Origin: Clavelina lepadiformis
Taxonomy: Eukaryota; Chordata; Ascidiacea; Aplousobranchia; Clavelinidae
DNA length: 64,000 nucleotides
Reading direction: 5' to 3'
Assembly (NCBI RefSeq): GCF_947623445.1
Contig: NC_135240.1
Span: 5,270,001 to 5,334,000 of the forward strand
Under the pieces are notes generated by a model, which saw nothing but the letters and a program-made list of their open reading frames with translations, was not told the origin of the DNA and ran no database searches. Made by a program: the position numbers and the translations under genes. This document shows, piece by piece, positions 26,501 through 36,557 of this stretch; the first letter of the stretch is position 1, and the number at the start of each line of letters is the position of its first letter.

Positions 26501-27165
26501 CTCTCCATCAGGTGACACCATCATTTTGTCAAGTCCTTGAAATTAATGTTATATGTAAGTTACATATACCGGTGCATGTTTTATAACATACTGACACCAT
26601 AATCCCGACTGGAAAGCACAGCAGTTTACGATGCGAAATCGTGCAGGCAACAATAAAAATTTTGACTTGATGGCGCACTGAAGCGTTAAGATTTGTTTAT
26701 TTATTATAAATCGAGGTGAAGATTATAAGATCTGTGTGCACAATGATAAATCTCATGCATGCAGCACTGCACTGCACATGTCGCACTTTCCACTAGGGAC
26801 CATGATGACCAAGGATTTTCTGACTTTAACATCAAATTAAATTGATCAAAAATAAAAACATCGGTTTATTTTTGAAAACATCAATAACCACAGAATTACC
26901 ATTTGGTCCCAATGAAGTTCGAACGGTGCTTGCAACCGTTTTGGCGGCCAGAATATGAGACTGAAAAAATATCGAAAAATTTAGGCTCGTCTATAAACAT
27001 TAACACATAAACCACAATCAATAAAATTCATGGTAATACTATCAGAAGTTACTATTTTACCTTAATGGCATCGATTCCAGATAAACGCGATTTCGATTCT
27101 TGATCACGTAAGATGATGAAAGGTCTTCCATATTCATCAAACGCGACCGTACCTACCGCAGACAT
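23576..27165 (-). CDS. CCT5: T-complex protein 1 subunit epsilon (TRiC/CCT chaperonin)
   Basis: Eleven minus-strand exons: 27165-27061, 26960-26900, 26535-26371, 25646-25448, 25360-25168, 25090-24941, 24841-24722, 24618-24433, 24348-24211, 24128-23948 and 23700-23576. They total 1623 nt, 540 residues; human is 541. The start [20 protein letters not shown] parallels human [16 protein letters not shown]. Group II chaperonin signatures are present: [23 protein letters not shown], the ATP-binding [57 protein letters not shown] and [12 protein letters not shown]. It is one of eight subunits of the cytosolic double-ring ATPase that folds actin, tubulin and others. Intron 2 carries a short inverted-repeat element and intron 3 a hAT element; neither disturbs an exon. 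Confidence 0.98.
25851..26303. mobile_element. Non-autonomous hAT element (453 bp) in CCT5 intron 3
   Basis: The left end is CAGTGGTTCGTAACC; the right end reversed is CAACGGGTTGTGACCC. The 8-bp flanks are gtttagct (25843-25850) and gttgagct (26304-26311), seven of eight matching. The interior has no reading frame. The left end resembles the decayed hAT terminus at 31488. Confidence 0.65.
26602..26800. mobile_element. Short inverted-repeat element (MITE-like), copy B, in CCT5 intron 2
   Basis: Second copy of the family seen at 8703-8915. The left end is TCCCGACTGGAAAGCACAGC; the right end reversed is TCCCTAGTGGAAAGTGCGAC. The AT-rich core with TTTGTTTATTTATTATAAAT is shared. Length is about 200 bp with no reading frame. 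Sitting in introns of two unrelated genes shows that it is a dispersed repeat. Confidence 0.6.
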
Positions 27166-27601
27166 TCTCAATTTGAATTAAGCAAATTTATCAGCTAAAA
27201 ACAAGGAAACAAATCAAAAAACATCTTTCTTTAAGTAACGGTCAGTTTACAAAGGTCTAAACATTCCTAACTACACAATTTCAATCCAACACATTCTAGA
27301 AATTTCGAACCATCTTTGAGAGATGTGACTAAGAAACGGCCAAACCGACCAAACACGATGTGTGGTCATGCGTAACCTCTGATTTCCATGTTTCTCTTCA
27401 AATCTGAAAAATAGGCCAGTGTCATAAACACAACGGCCACGTTTCAGTTTGCTAGGTCAAAAATTAGAATAACGGAAAGTTTTTAAAATTTCAATTGCAT
27501 GTCAATGAGTGCTGATGTCGTATTAAAATCCACCAATTATGTTACATTTAAGTGAGAAGCAACGTTACTTCTTATTGCATTGTTATAGGTACGTTAAGTA
27601 G
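27166..27601. other. CCT5 upstream region
   Basis: 436 bases between the CCT5 start codon and the LTR-type repeat. It should hold the CCT5 promoter and 5' UTR. I see no TATA box or other recognisable site. Confidence 0.5.
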
Positions 27602-28020
27602 TGTGACGATTACGTCACGAATCACGAGTTGTTTTCCAAGATGTTTGAAATTTAATTTAGAATCCCGTAATTCAGTTGTTGACCAAATTTGCGTTTTCCT
27701 TAATGACGTCAGATAATTTCCTCGCTTGAACTGGTGTGTCACATATAAATACTGATGTAATGTTTTCAATCTTTCCTTTTCGTGTGATCGATTTCACTGG
27801 TTACTACAGCGCTATGTAACAAACAGAAAGCTTCGCCCGAAGGCGAAAGCCTTCGTGTCCTATAATAAACAAAATGAGACTTTATTATTTAGCATTATAT
27901 ACAGACAGAATTTAAGAAGCAAACAGCATTATCAAGCCGCTGAGAAAAGACAACCATCTCATCGAGTCAGAAGAAAAACTATCTATCAATTCAACCATCC
28001 TCGCTTTAATTTCTTTTTGT
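27602..28020 (+). repeat. Left LTR-type direct repeat
   Basis: Starts with TG and is the partner of 33097-33505. The first 137 bases (27602-27738) are identical to 33097-33233. The remainder is roughly three-quarters to four-fifths identical by eye. It contains a TATATAAA-like region and AATAAA. Confidence 0.65.
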
Positions 28021-28589
28021 CATAAATTGGTGCCTGAGTAAGTTCGAAATTGCTGAGTTAGTTGCACATTGAGCGAGAAGGAATGTTACCAGCTATTTAT
28101 GAAGTTTTGATGACCAAGTTTCAACAGCAAGATCAGCCAACTACAAACGCTAGTCAACGAGGAAGTTTTCAAGACATTCCATCTACAATATCAGCAACCA
28201 GACTAATTCGGAAACAACAGCACTAATGACATTGATGCCTGGTTGCAGGGCCGGATTAAGACGAAACTGGGCCTGATGCTGCAGCGCAAAAACAGGCCTA
28301 TTTTTTCTAGGCATTGGTACATATGCATTCGACACTCTGACTCCACCGTACACGCGTAATCAGACCGACCAAAGAGCCTTTATTGCTTTCGACGCAGTCA
28401 GCCAAATTTTAATGAACATGAACAATAATAACGACGTGTTATCGTAAAAACTCGAGAGTAACATCAGGCTATGTAACACCAACACAATTCAATACCAATA
28501 TTGCCTGAAAAGCGGAGTTAATGAAGAAAAGGCTAATCCAGATCAACTTAACGTTGGCATATTGTCAATGCTGCGCTAGTGCTGCTTAC

Positions 28590-31094
28590 TTATACTACTG
28601 TTTTTCGAGCCTTAGCAAGCGCGAAATCTTCGATCATGTCAGTGCAGTCAAGGCTGCTCAGCACCTCATGTTCAATGCTCATAAGCGCCAGCATGTTTAG
28701 CCTTTCCTCCCTCATCGAGGACCGCAGCTCTCCTTTGACTATTCCCAGTTTTGAGAAGCTCCGCTCGCCGGAGGCATTAGACACCATCAAGCACAGATAG
28801 ATGCGCAAAGCAATCTCGACGTTTGGAAATGTTTGAGAAAGGTTCAACGACGACAAAAGCTTGTACATGGTAAGCTCTGCTGACTCGTTCACACTCACCG
28901 ATTTCTGGGTGCGCATAAATGCAGCAAACTGTATGAGCTCAGCCACCAGCGTGTCTTCCAAGTCATCTGGATACGAGGAAACGAGATTTTGAGCTTTATT
29001 CTCGATCTGCTTTATGCTCAATGACGTTAGCTCCGAAAGAAATCCGAATGTTGTAGATATATCCTCATACGCCTTCATTCGCTTTTCCAGTTCAGCTAAC
29101 AGTCTGTCGATCATGACCAGATATATATGGGTTTTGAATGTTTCCCTAGGGGTGAGGTTTTCTTCGTTTGCAGCTCCTTCATCAGGCATTCGCTTTCGCT
29201 TACGGCCTCGACGTTCTTCAGCCTTGTATTCGCCGTGAGGAACCTTTTCGATCGCCATCTGCTCATACACGTCAAATCTGTCCCGTGCAAATTGAATCGT
29301 GTCGACCAGTGATGCCAATAAACTAGTTGCCGTATTCAGACTGACTGTAGGGTCTTGGAGGCTAATGCTCGTACTGTTGAGACGGCATAGGATATCGTTC
29401 CAGGCAGTCGCCATAACTGCTGTCTCAAGTTCGTCCATCCTGCGCGAAAATCCGTCGGCCTGGTTTCTCGTATCGGCCTTCTGCTCCTTATCTGCCGCAA
29501 GCTCATCCAGGACTTCTTGAATGCTCTTCCACCCTTCTACTAGCGCTTTGACAGCATCTGCACGTTCACACCATCGGGTTCCAGACAAACCTTTGAGCGT
29601 TAATGTGCAGCGATTCTTCAGTTTCTGCCAGCGATATGTCGATTCAGACAGGAAAACGTATAGTCCATTGACAAAATGAAAAAACCTGGTACAGCCAGCG
29701 CAGCTATTAACAGCCTGGTCTCCTACCAGGTTTAAACTGTGGTTGCAGCATGGAATAAAAGCAGCATATTTACATTCTCGCTTCACAATTGCCTGGACAC
29801 CGTTGTACCGTCCTGACATGTTTGACGCATTGTCATACGACTGGCCTCTGCAGTTAGTAACATCCAAGCCGTTTTCCTTCAGAAAGTTCAGAAGTATGCT
29901 AGCCATGTGCGTAGCGGTGTGTCTCATCATAGGCAAGAATGTCAGGAACCGTTCAACTGGACCCAACGGCAGAACATATCGAATAACAATCGTTAGCTGG
30001 TCGAGGTGTGATACGTCAGGTGTAGAGTCAATCGAGACAGAGAAATACTTCGCCTTCTTGGCTTCTTTCAGGATGGTGTCCTGCACCTTTTGTCCCATGA
30101 GCTGCACCAGCTCCTCGCAAATTGTGGATGACAAATAAGAAATGTGACCTTTCCCGCAGTTCGCATATTTTCTAATATGGCTAGCCAGCAGAGTATCGTA
30201 CTCCGCCAACAACTCAATGATGCCAAGGTAGTTACCATTATGAGGGGAACCTATGATCTCATCCGCGCCCCTTATAGCAAGGCCACGCTTAGCTAGGAAT
30301 ATCAGAACGTCGATGAGCCGCTTTACAATCTGGCGCCAGTAACACCGCTCTTCCTCGACCTGTTTAGCGGCTAGGTAGTCAACACGACCGGCCTCCCTCT
30401 GTCGGCTCGCAAAAGACAACATAGCCTTGCGATGACCATCGCTGCTTTCATGCATTTTTATTCTGGATTCGCCTGTCCTCCAATTGTCGAAACCGCCGGA
30501 TACGAACTTGGTTGCTTGAACAGCATTACCACCGAACAACTTGCGTGCAAAGCAGAACACCTTCCCGGTCGAAGGCGAGTAGCACAACCATTGTCTATAG
30601 GATTTTTCACCATTGAGCGGATGCGTACGCACGAAGAAGGTCTTAGTGCATCGACGTTGGAATGATTCACCTAGGTATTGTCTGGCGCTCTCTTCAAACA
30701 TCGATTCAGTGTGTTGGCAGTGTTTTGAACCTTTCTTGGCCCAATATTCTCGAGTGTCAGCGTTGATTTTACCCCACTGTCCTAAATCATTGGTGATATC
30801 CTCCAGCGTTTGCGCCAGTGCTTCGCCAGTGATAGCGTCTCCTTTCACCTCTGCTCTCTCCGCTGAACTTTCCCGCTCTTTATCCTCTCTTTCCTCATCA
30901 GGTTCATCTTGCTTGGCCTGGTCTTCAGGAGCGCTCGAATTCGCAATCGCATCCGACGCAGGCAATTGAGACGAAGCTGCTCGCATTCCAAAGTATGAAC
31001 TCAGTTTTGGAATTTTCGCCAGAAGCTTTTCTTGTTCTGCTGCTTCTTTCCTTTTCTTTTTCGCTTTATCCCATCCACTGAGTTGAGACGCCAT
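28590..31094 (-). CDS. hAT transposase with TTF-type zinc finger, ZMYM1-like
   Basis: A single uninterrupted frame of 834 residues. I chose ATG at 31094 (MASQLSGWDKAKKKRKEAAE); an in-frame TTG lies 5 codons upstream. The N-terminus is basic and acidic low complexity. A TTF/zinc-finger-like region follows at about 120-240 (WLCYSPSTGKVFCFARKLFG, then HESSDGHRKAM). The catalytic core holds the first acidic residue in FSVSIDSTPDVSHLDQLTIV, then CRGQSYDNASNMSGRYNGVQ, CCNHSLNLV, SGTRWCERADAV and, near the end, a C-terminal dimerisation block (LCLMVSNASGERSFSKLGIV, then RLNMLAL). This order (TTF, DUF4371-like core, hAT dimerisation) is the one I recall for vertebrate ZMYM1 and hAT-5-type transposases. 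It would cut and paste the surrounding element in the nucleus. No stops or frameshifts are visible. Confidence 0.93.
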   Translation of the reverse strand: MASQLSGWDKAKKKRKEAAEQEKLLAKIPKLSSYFGMRAASSQLPASDAIANSSAPEDQAKQDEPDEEREDKERESSAERAEVKGDAITGEALAQTLEDITNDLGQWGKINADTREYWAKKGSKHCQHTESMFEESARQYLGESFQRRCTKTFFVRTHPLNGEKSYRQWLCYSPSTGKVFCFARKLFGGNAVQATKFVSGGFDNWRTGESRIKMHESSDGHRKAMLSFASRQREAGRVDYLAAKQVEEERCYWRQIVKRLIDVLIFLAKRGLAIRGADEIIGSPHNGNYLGIIELLAEYDTLLASHIRKYANCGKGHISYLSSTICEELVQLMGQKVQDTILKEAKKAKYFSVSIDSTPDVSHLDQLTIVIRYVLPLGPVERFLTFLPMMRHTATHMASILLNFLKENGLDVTNCRGQSYDNASNMSGRYNGVQAIVKRECKYAAFIPCCNHSLNLVGDQAVNSCAGCTRFFHFVNGLYVFLSESTYRWQKLKNRCTLTLKGLSGTRWCERADAVKALVEGWKSIQEVLDELAADKEQKADTRNQADGFSRRMDELETAVMATAWNDILCRLNSTSISLQDPTVSLNTATSLLASLVDTIQFARDRFDVYEQMAIEKVPHGEYKAEERRGRKRKRMPDEGAANEENLTPRETFKTHIYLVMIDRLLAELEKRMKAYEDISTTFGFLSELTSLSIKQIENKAQNLVSSYPDDLEDTLVAELIQFAAFMRTQKSVSVNESAELTMYKLLSSLNLSQTFPNVEIALRIYLCLMVSNASGERSFSKLGIVKGELRSSMREERLNMLALMSIEHEVLSSLDCTDMIEDFALAKARKTVV

Positions 31095-31487
31095 AGCAAG
31101 CGTGCACAAAACGCAGCTAAATTTGTAAATTGTGGAACCGTAAAATTTATCGCATTAACTTGAAATCTTCCGTTACAATAAACACAACGCCGTATATTTA
31201 GCCTACGTCACAGTGCAAAAAAAAAACATTAGCAATTGTCTTAGAATTAAGGCAGTCGCTAGCGTCCAAGTGAACCCCAATGCTTTCCATCATTTTTTGT
31301 TGTAAACTGACACTGGTTTCCATCATTTTTTGTTGTGAACCGGCAGTTGTTTGCACGGTGTTAGCTTGTGAATCGGCAATGAAACAACATTGAACTCAAC
31401 AATAATGATTGCTAACTCTTTTCCCAACCATAATGAGTACTAATCTTACTGCCTTAACCTAATCTATTCCTAAGGCTTAGCCTAACT

Positions 31488-32420
31488 CAGTGGTTCTCAA
31501 CCGCCGGTCCGCGAAGTACCGTATCTTACTTTCTGCCAAGCTAATTTTAATCTGGAATCATAAGCATTGCAAAGTTGATACTTCCTGTAAAACTCATTTT
31601 ACGCTTGGCCGATTCACAGCAGTAGGCTAAAACTGGCATAGCCTATCTCTCCTTCGTTGATACAGCAGAACTGTTTAATAATAAAGGTTAACCTTCCGAT
31701 GACCTAGATTTTGTGCCGTTTATGATTGTTTCGTCATAAACTGCGTCTAGCTTTCAAAAAGTTTTGTAATACAAGGTCATTCTTCACTTTTCAGATGCTG
31801 CAATAGCTTGTCCTGTTAAACTACAGAAGGATTAATATGGAATCAACGAACCAACAAGTGTATTTTAACAAGAAGGAAAAAACTAAGACTTCTGAAACAA
31901 ATAATTCTCAAAATGGAAATGAACCAAGTATCAGTAGGTGCAAATGTAAACTACGAAAAGGGCATATGCAGATAAGTTGAGTGTCACAGAGGGAAGTAAG
32001 AAACGAAAAGGGGAATTTGTCAGGCAATACAATAAAAATACTTGGAGCTTGGTTTTACAATAGTTCCGGGTAGTGAACAATCGTCACGGCCCTAATGTTT
32101 GGTGTGCTCCCAAATTCTGCCAAATGACGTTATGAAACCTTCTAAAGTTGTTCGTCACTTTCATTCAAAGCACAACAATCTTGAAGGCAAGCCACTTGAA
32201 TATTTTGGACGAATATTCTCTGATATGAACGATTAAAAAAAGCAAATGAAAAGATGACGACTACCGAAAAATCCTTTCTTCATGAATCCTATCTAGTTTC
32301 TCTACGAATAGTTAAAACCAAAAAAAGCATACACGATTGGGGAAGAGTTAATAAAGCCGTGCATCTTATCTGCGGCTGAAGTAATGAAGGGCCCTGAAAC
32401 AGCTCGAAAAGTGTTATAAT
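31488..32420 (+). pseudogene. Decayed fragment of a ZBED5/SCAND3-like hAT transposon inside the larger hAT
   Basis: A typical hAT end, CAGTGGTTCTCAACCG, begins at 31488 and no matching right end is visible. From 31837 to 32419 are remnants of a BED-finger transposase: KYLELGFTIVPGSEQSS, CLVCSQILPNDVMKPSKVV, RHFHSKHNNLEGKPLEYFG, SYLVSLRIVKTK and, after a frame change, KKAYTIGEELIKPC. These follow the order of the N-terminal part of SCAND3/ZBED5/FAM200-type proteins. There is a stop where the family has Gln before the CxxC, a second stop about 50 codons on and at least one frameshift. The catalytic two-thirds is missing. Confidence 0.75.
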
Positions 32421-33096
32421 TTTTCATCTTAAATAAGTAGTCTATGCCAAAATCTTGCTTTATCTTACGTGCCTAGGCGTAACACTGTGCCTAGGCGTGC
32501 GAAAGTCGGACTACAAATTTCATAATAAGAATTATTTGTGGGTTAATTAAGCAAAGGAAAACTGTTCAGCGTCCGGAAAATTCACGTCTGTTTTCGTCTG
32601 GGCCTATTTCAGGAATGGGCCTAATGCTGCAGCATCAATAGCATCCACCTTAATCCTGCACTGCCTGGTTGATGTGATGAAGTTTTGATCGCCTAACTAA
32701 CGTGTTATACATCTCCAAGAGCATGAGCAAACTATTGTATATATTTTTTTACGCATCAAGACAAAGTCCATTGGACATCGCCACACGGCGCATTTCTCTA
32801 CCGCAAACAAGGCTTGCTACAGCCGCGGAACGACACACGCAGACGTGATCGCTCATTTTTTTTACCTTCGACACGCAAGGGAAATGCGACACTTCTGTAA
32901 GCTTATGTCTCATGTTTTGTATTTCAAGTGAAACGGTGTATCGATATTTGTTATATTTGCCGAGCTCTGTCATTGTACTGTACCAAATTCTTGTTTTAAT
33001 AACTGTGATGAATATTATACCACAGACATAATTTTGTCGAGTAAAGGTTGCCTTCAATTTCATTTCAGGCAAGCTTTACTCTGGGTAGGAAGGCTA

Positions 33097-33505
33097 TGTG
33101 ACGATTACGTCACGAATCACGAGTTGTTTTCCAAGATGTTTGAAATTTAATTTAGAATCCCGTAATTCAGTTGTTGACCAAATTTGCGTTTTCCTTAATG
33201 ACGTCAGATAATTTCCTCGCTTGAACTGGTGTGCCATATATATATCGATGCAATGTTTTCAATCTCCCCTTTTTCCCTTTTACCGTCTCACCTGTTACTG
33301 AGCGCGATGTAACATTCAGCAAGCTTTGCCCGAAGGTGAAAGCCTTCGTGTCTGATAATAAATAAAAATGGAACTTTATAAGTTAGTAATTTGTATAGAC
33401 AGAATCAAGCAACTAACAGCATAGTCACGCAAATTTGAGAAATGAGAACTCATCAATCGAAACAGAAGCAAAACAAGTCATCAACCATCAATCGTCCTCG
33501 CTCAT
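33097..33505 (+). repeat. Right LTR-type direct repeat
   Basis: Direct copy of the left repeat, 5.5 kb away in the same orientation. The similarity fades near 33500. A 5-bp agtag precedes the left copy (27597-27601) and also occurs at 33575-33579, but this is too short and too far out to call a target duplication with confidence. Confidence 0.6.
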
Positions 33506-35266
33506 ATTCAAACAATTACCGCCAGAATATGCGGTCTTTATGACGGATATGTTCCTTGTGTAATACTTCACACGAGTAGTGCACAAGCGAATTATTAAAT
33601 GTCATAGTAGGTAACAAGGTAGCTTTCTCCAAATTACTTTTTCGACATCGGTAAATATTTTTACTTCGGAATAATTTACTGAATGGTTAACTATGAAGCA
33701 TGTAACCAACGTCATCTGCAAACGAGCAGCTAAATAAGAACCCACATGACACGCAATCAAATTCATATTTTAAATAAGTAATCAGGGAACAGACATCTAA
33801 GTTTACTCCGATACGGCAATCTAGTGATTTTCGTAGCGAAAAGTACAGTAAATGCTGATTCATGAATACTATTTCAATTTGGCACAAAACCGGCTACTTG
33901 TCGTTTTATTTTACTTCAAATGTTTGTGGTAGTTGGGCTTTAATTATAAAGTCAGCTTGGAATGCTCGTTTTTTAATTTCGTATTTCACTCCAGCAAGCG
34001 TGTTGCATCATCGCCCAATAAACCAGAACTTGGTTGTTCTGTTATCCGTCTTAGCCTCTTAAGCAACCGTGGTTTTGTTTCTGTGATGTTAGAATGTCCT
34101 TCCAAGAAATCATATGTTATAGTATGATAATTAATTAATCTTTCCAGACGGATTGAGGAATAATACTTTTTATGAATTTTAAATACTTCAAAAAAATACT
34201 TTTTATGAATTTTAACCTAATCTTGCATCTACTAATCTAGATCTAACTTTTCCGCATTGTGCATCGCATGTAACTCAAAGTTGAGGACATAGGCTGGGCA
34301 TCTACCGTCCAACAATTCCAGTGAGTAGTGAAATGAAGACTAATCAGCATTTTTTGTTAAAGATGTGCATATGCTGCTGGCCTGAGTGAAATCTATAGCC
34401 TACAATCTGATGACTGGAACACTACTAATTGACGTGAACTCCTTTGGAAGTCATGCGTAATGGCAAAAGTCTGTAGATTTGGATTCGCAAATAAACCAAA
34501 ATCTGTTATTGGTATTCTCATAAATTTAAACCTTTTACATTCTTTATTCTCTGGAATTTGTGAAACGCTGCCCACCAAAAGCGATCAAGGCAATTCTGAA
34601 TGTTTCAGAGTTTGAAAACAAACAATAAAAATGAGAATGTAAAATCGATGCAAAGAAACATCCACTTTTCTATTGTTACAAGCGCAACAAGGTTGAACAA
34701 AAGCAGTCTTAGCAGATCTTTGTTGATTACAATTGCAAAAATGGAGCATAATTAGCAAGTTGAATGTGAACTAATGTTATCTATGTCTCAATGCATTTTA
34801 AGTGTTATCTACAACTCTCAAGTGCTGACATTGATATGACATGATTAGTGAAAATCACAACAACGTGAAATATAAAGTACAGGAGTTTTGTGTAGGCAGT
34901 GCCATTTCGAACACAATAGATATCATAGTACATCATAGACTGTATCAGAGGTTTTATAATTATTTCTTTAAATAAGACCATCAGGTCCAGGTATTGGTAA
35001 TATAATGGTTCTGCATTTCCTACAAATCTCCTTCGCACATACAGTACTACAACAGCAATAATATTTATCATTGCAACATGCACGAAGAAAATTTTTCCCT
35101 AATAAAAATTCTTAATCAAACAGCATTTCATATAAATCTGCAATGCACATCAATAAGCGAAAAAAATTGAAACCACAATATCTTAACCCAAGTTGAATAA
35201 CCTACAACTCCCATTTGAAAAATATTACAAGTCTTCCACCGTATCTAGAAATCACTGCATGTCGTC
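33506..35266. other. Intergenic region downstream of SPCS3
   Basis: AT-rich, 1.76 kb, no gene recognised. It holds a local tandem duplication near 34162-34216, two copies of aatactttttatgaatttta about 33 bases apart. Part is probably the SPCS3 3' UTR. Confidence 0.5.
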
Positions 35267-36557
35267 TCATATTCTAGATGTTCCGTAACTCTCGGGCAAA
35301 TCAAGAGCAATGCTGCCACCTCCAGGAACCCTCCACAGATAGCCAGCATTAGGAATAATATTCCAGTGCAAGGAAATTTGCAATTTGTTTCCCCTATTTA
35401 GAAAAACAATAAAAAATTCCTATCCCATATAATGGTAAGTCTTTAAAACCAGCAAATGCATCTTTCTCGTGCTGCATAGCTTAGCAATATCTTTGTTGTT
35501 TTCCAGAATCAATGCCAAAAAATAAATGATATGATACAAAATTAATGTAACTGTGCTACCTTAAAAACGCTCCATCGTCAAAAAAGTAATACTTGTTGCT
35601 CCTCTTTCTTATGTTGACCACAGGATTCTCTCCTCTGTTGATAATGTGGTCCCAAAGAACAACTTGGTTTAACTTATTCTGTGGTGTTTCGTACTCAGCC
35701 ATCAAGTAGAGGAACAATTCCTTGCAGTTCCAATTAAAAACTGGAGTAAAGTCTAAGCATGTTTATAAGGATTCAACTTCGAATGTCAAGTGTCAACACA
35801 ATCTCAAAGTAATTTTAATATGAATTAACAGTTGTTTGCCAAACCGGAAAGAATGGCACTTTTTGAACAAAATCTCGGGGTGCAATCTAAAGCCTACAAC
35901 AAACACCTCAGATATGCCAAGCCTGAGCCTGAGAGCTTCTCTTTTGGCAGTAAAAGTGCGTTATCTCAATACAATAAAGGAGACATTGTGTTATAAAAGA
36001 GCAACAGAACAATAGTTAATAATAATAATAATCTTTTTTGACATAGGAGTACTGGGCTGCAGCAAGCACAGCCTTAGAAGATCTTGAGTTGCCATGCTTT
36101 CCACTTTGGATTTTTTGTGGGCGCTTAGAAACATCTAGGCCGATGTACAATAAATCTTTACAATAACTGTTTTTCATAAAGTAATTTCAAATAAATAAAA
36201 AATTTAAATAAAATTAAAAGAATTAAGGATACTGGCTTTCAGCGTGAAAATAATATGACCCAAATCATGACGATCTCCGACATAAAACTCTTCCATATTT
36301 TTTCTGCAAAAACAGGCTTAAAATAGTAAATAAATTTATACGTTTGACAATAAGCATCACCACAATACAAGTTAAAACATTAACACCTAACAGCAACGTC
36401 AGAAGGACACTTACATGACAACTTTGTTAACGTCAATGTCAACTTTTTGTGTATAATCCAAAAAGTTTGTTGTAAGAAAACAAGCAAAGGCAACTGCTGC
36501 AGTAACACTAAGACTGAATGCAAAAAGTGCATTCAATCTTGCTAAAATTGTATTCAT
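35267..36557 (-). CDS. SPCS3: Signal peptidase complex subunit 3 (SPC22/23)
   Basis: Four minus-strand exons, 36557-36415, 36303-36233, 35740-35560 and 35393-35267, encode 173 residues; human is 180. The start MNTILARLNALFAFSLSVTA is nearly the human MNTVLSRANSLFAFSLSVMA. It forms a cytosolic stub and a single membrane anchor (residues about 11-31) followed by an ER-luminal domain. Conserved blocks include WNCKELFLYLMAEYETPQNK, LNQVVLWDHIINRGEN, NKYYFFDDG and LHWNIIPNAG. The subunit is essential and non-catalytic in the ER complex that removes signal peptides. Joining exon 2 to exon 3 gives TLKAIFNWN where human has ITADLENIFDWN, so about four residues are absent, or a micro-exon lies unseen in intron 2. 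Confidence 0.95.

Larger units (their letters stand above)
28246..32663 (-). mobile_element. hAT-superfamily DNA transposon, apparently complete (4418 bp)
   Basis: The element is flanked by a perfect 8-bp target duplication, cctggttg, at 28238-28245 and 32664-32671. The ends are inverted repeats of about 40 bp: left CAGGGCCGGATTAAGACG, right reversed CAGTGCAGGATTAAGGTG, with GATGCTGCAGC shared further in. It carries one long minus-strand transposase frame, 28590-31094. Between the transposase start and the right end lies a decayed piece of another hAT. It is inserted in the interior of the LTR-type element and is therefore younger than that insertion. The full-length frame, paired ends and perfect duplication point to a recent arrival. 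Confidence 0.9.
27602..33505 (+). mobile_element. Short LTR retroelement (non-autonomous, broken), split by a hAT transposon
   Basis: Two direct repeats of about 400-420 bp bound the element: 27602 to about 28020 and 33097 to about 33505. Both begin TGTGACGATTACGTCAC and carry a TATA-like stretch and an AATAAA-type signal, as LTRs do. A TTGGTGCC stretch just inside the left repeat (about 28027) could be a primer-binding site. Once the hAT insertion is set aside, only about 650 bp of interior remains, with no recognisable gag or pol. This is therefore a TRIM/LARD-like derivative and a fossil, broken by one 4.4-kb insertion. The family is not identified; the PBS-like start weakly suggests BEL/Pao. 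The right repeat boundary is uncertain. Confidence 0.6.

Noticed and set aside
32691-32698. gcctaact matching the 8 bases before the hAT end at 31488
   Set aside because: It lies outside the enclosing hAT and is not preceded by a hAT end; treated as coincidence.
32749-33072. Minus-strand open frame of 107 codons inside the LTR-type element
   Set aside because: No similarity to any gag, pol or host protein that I recognise; probably chance.
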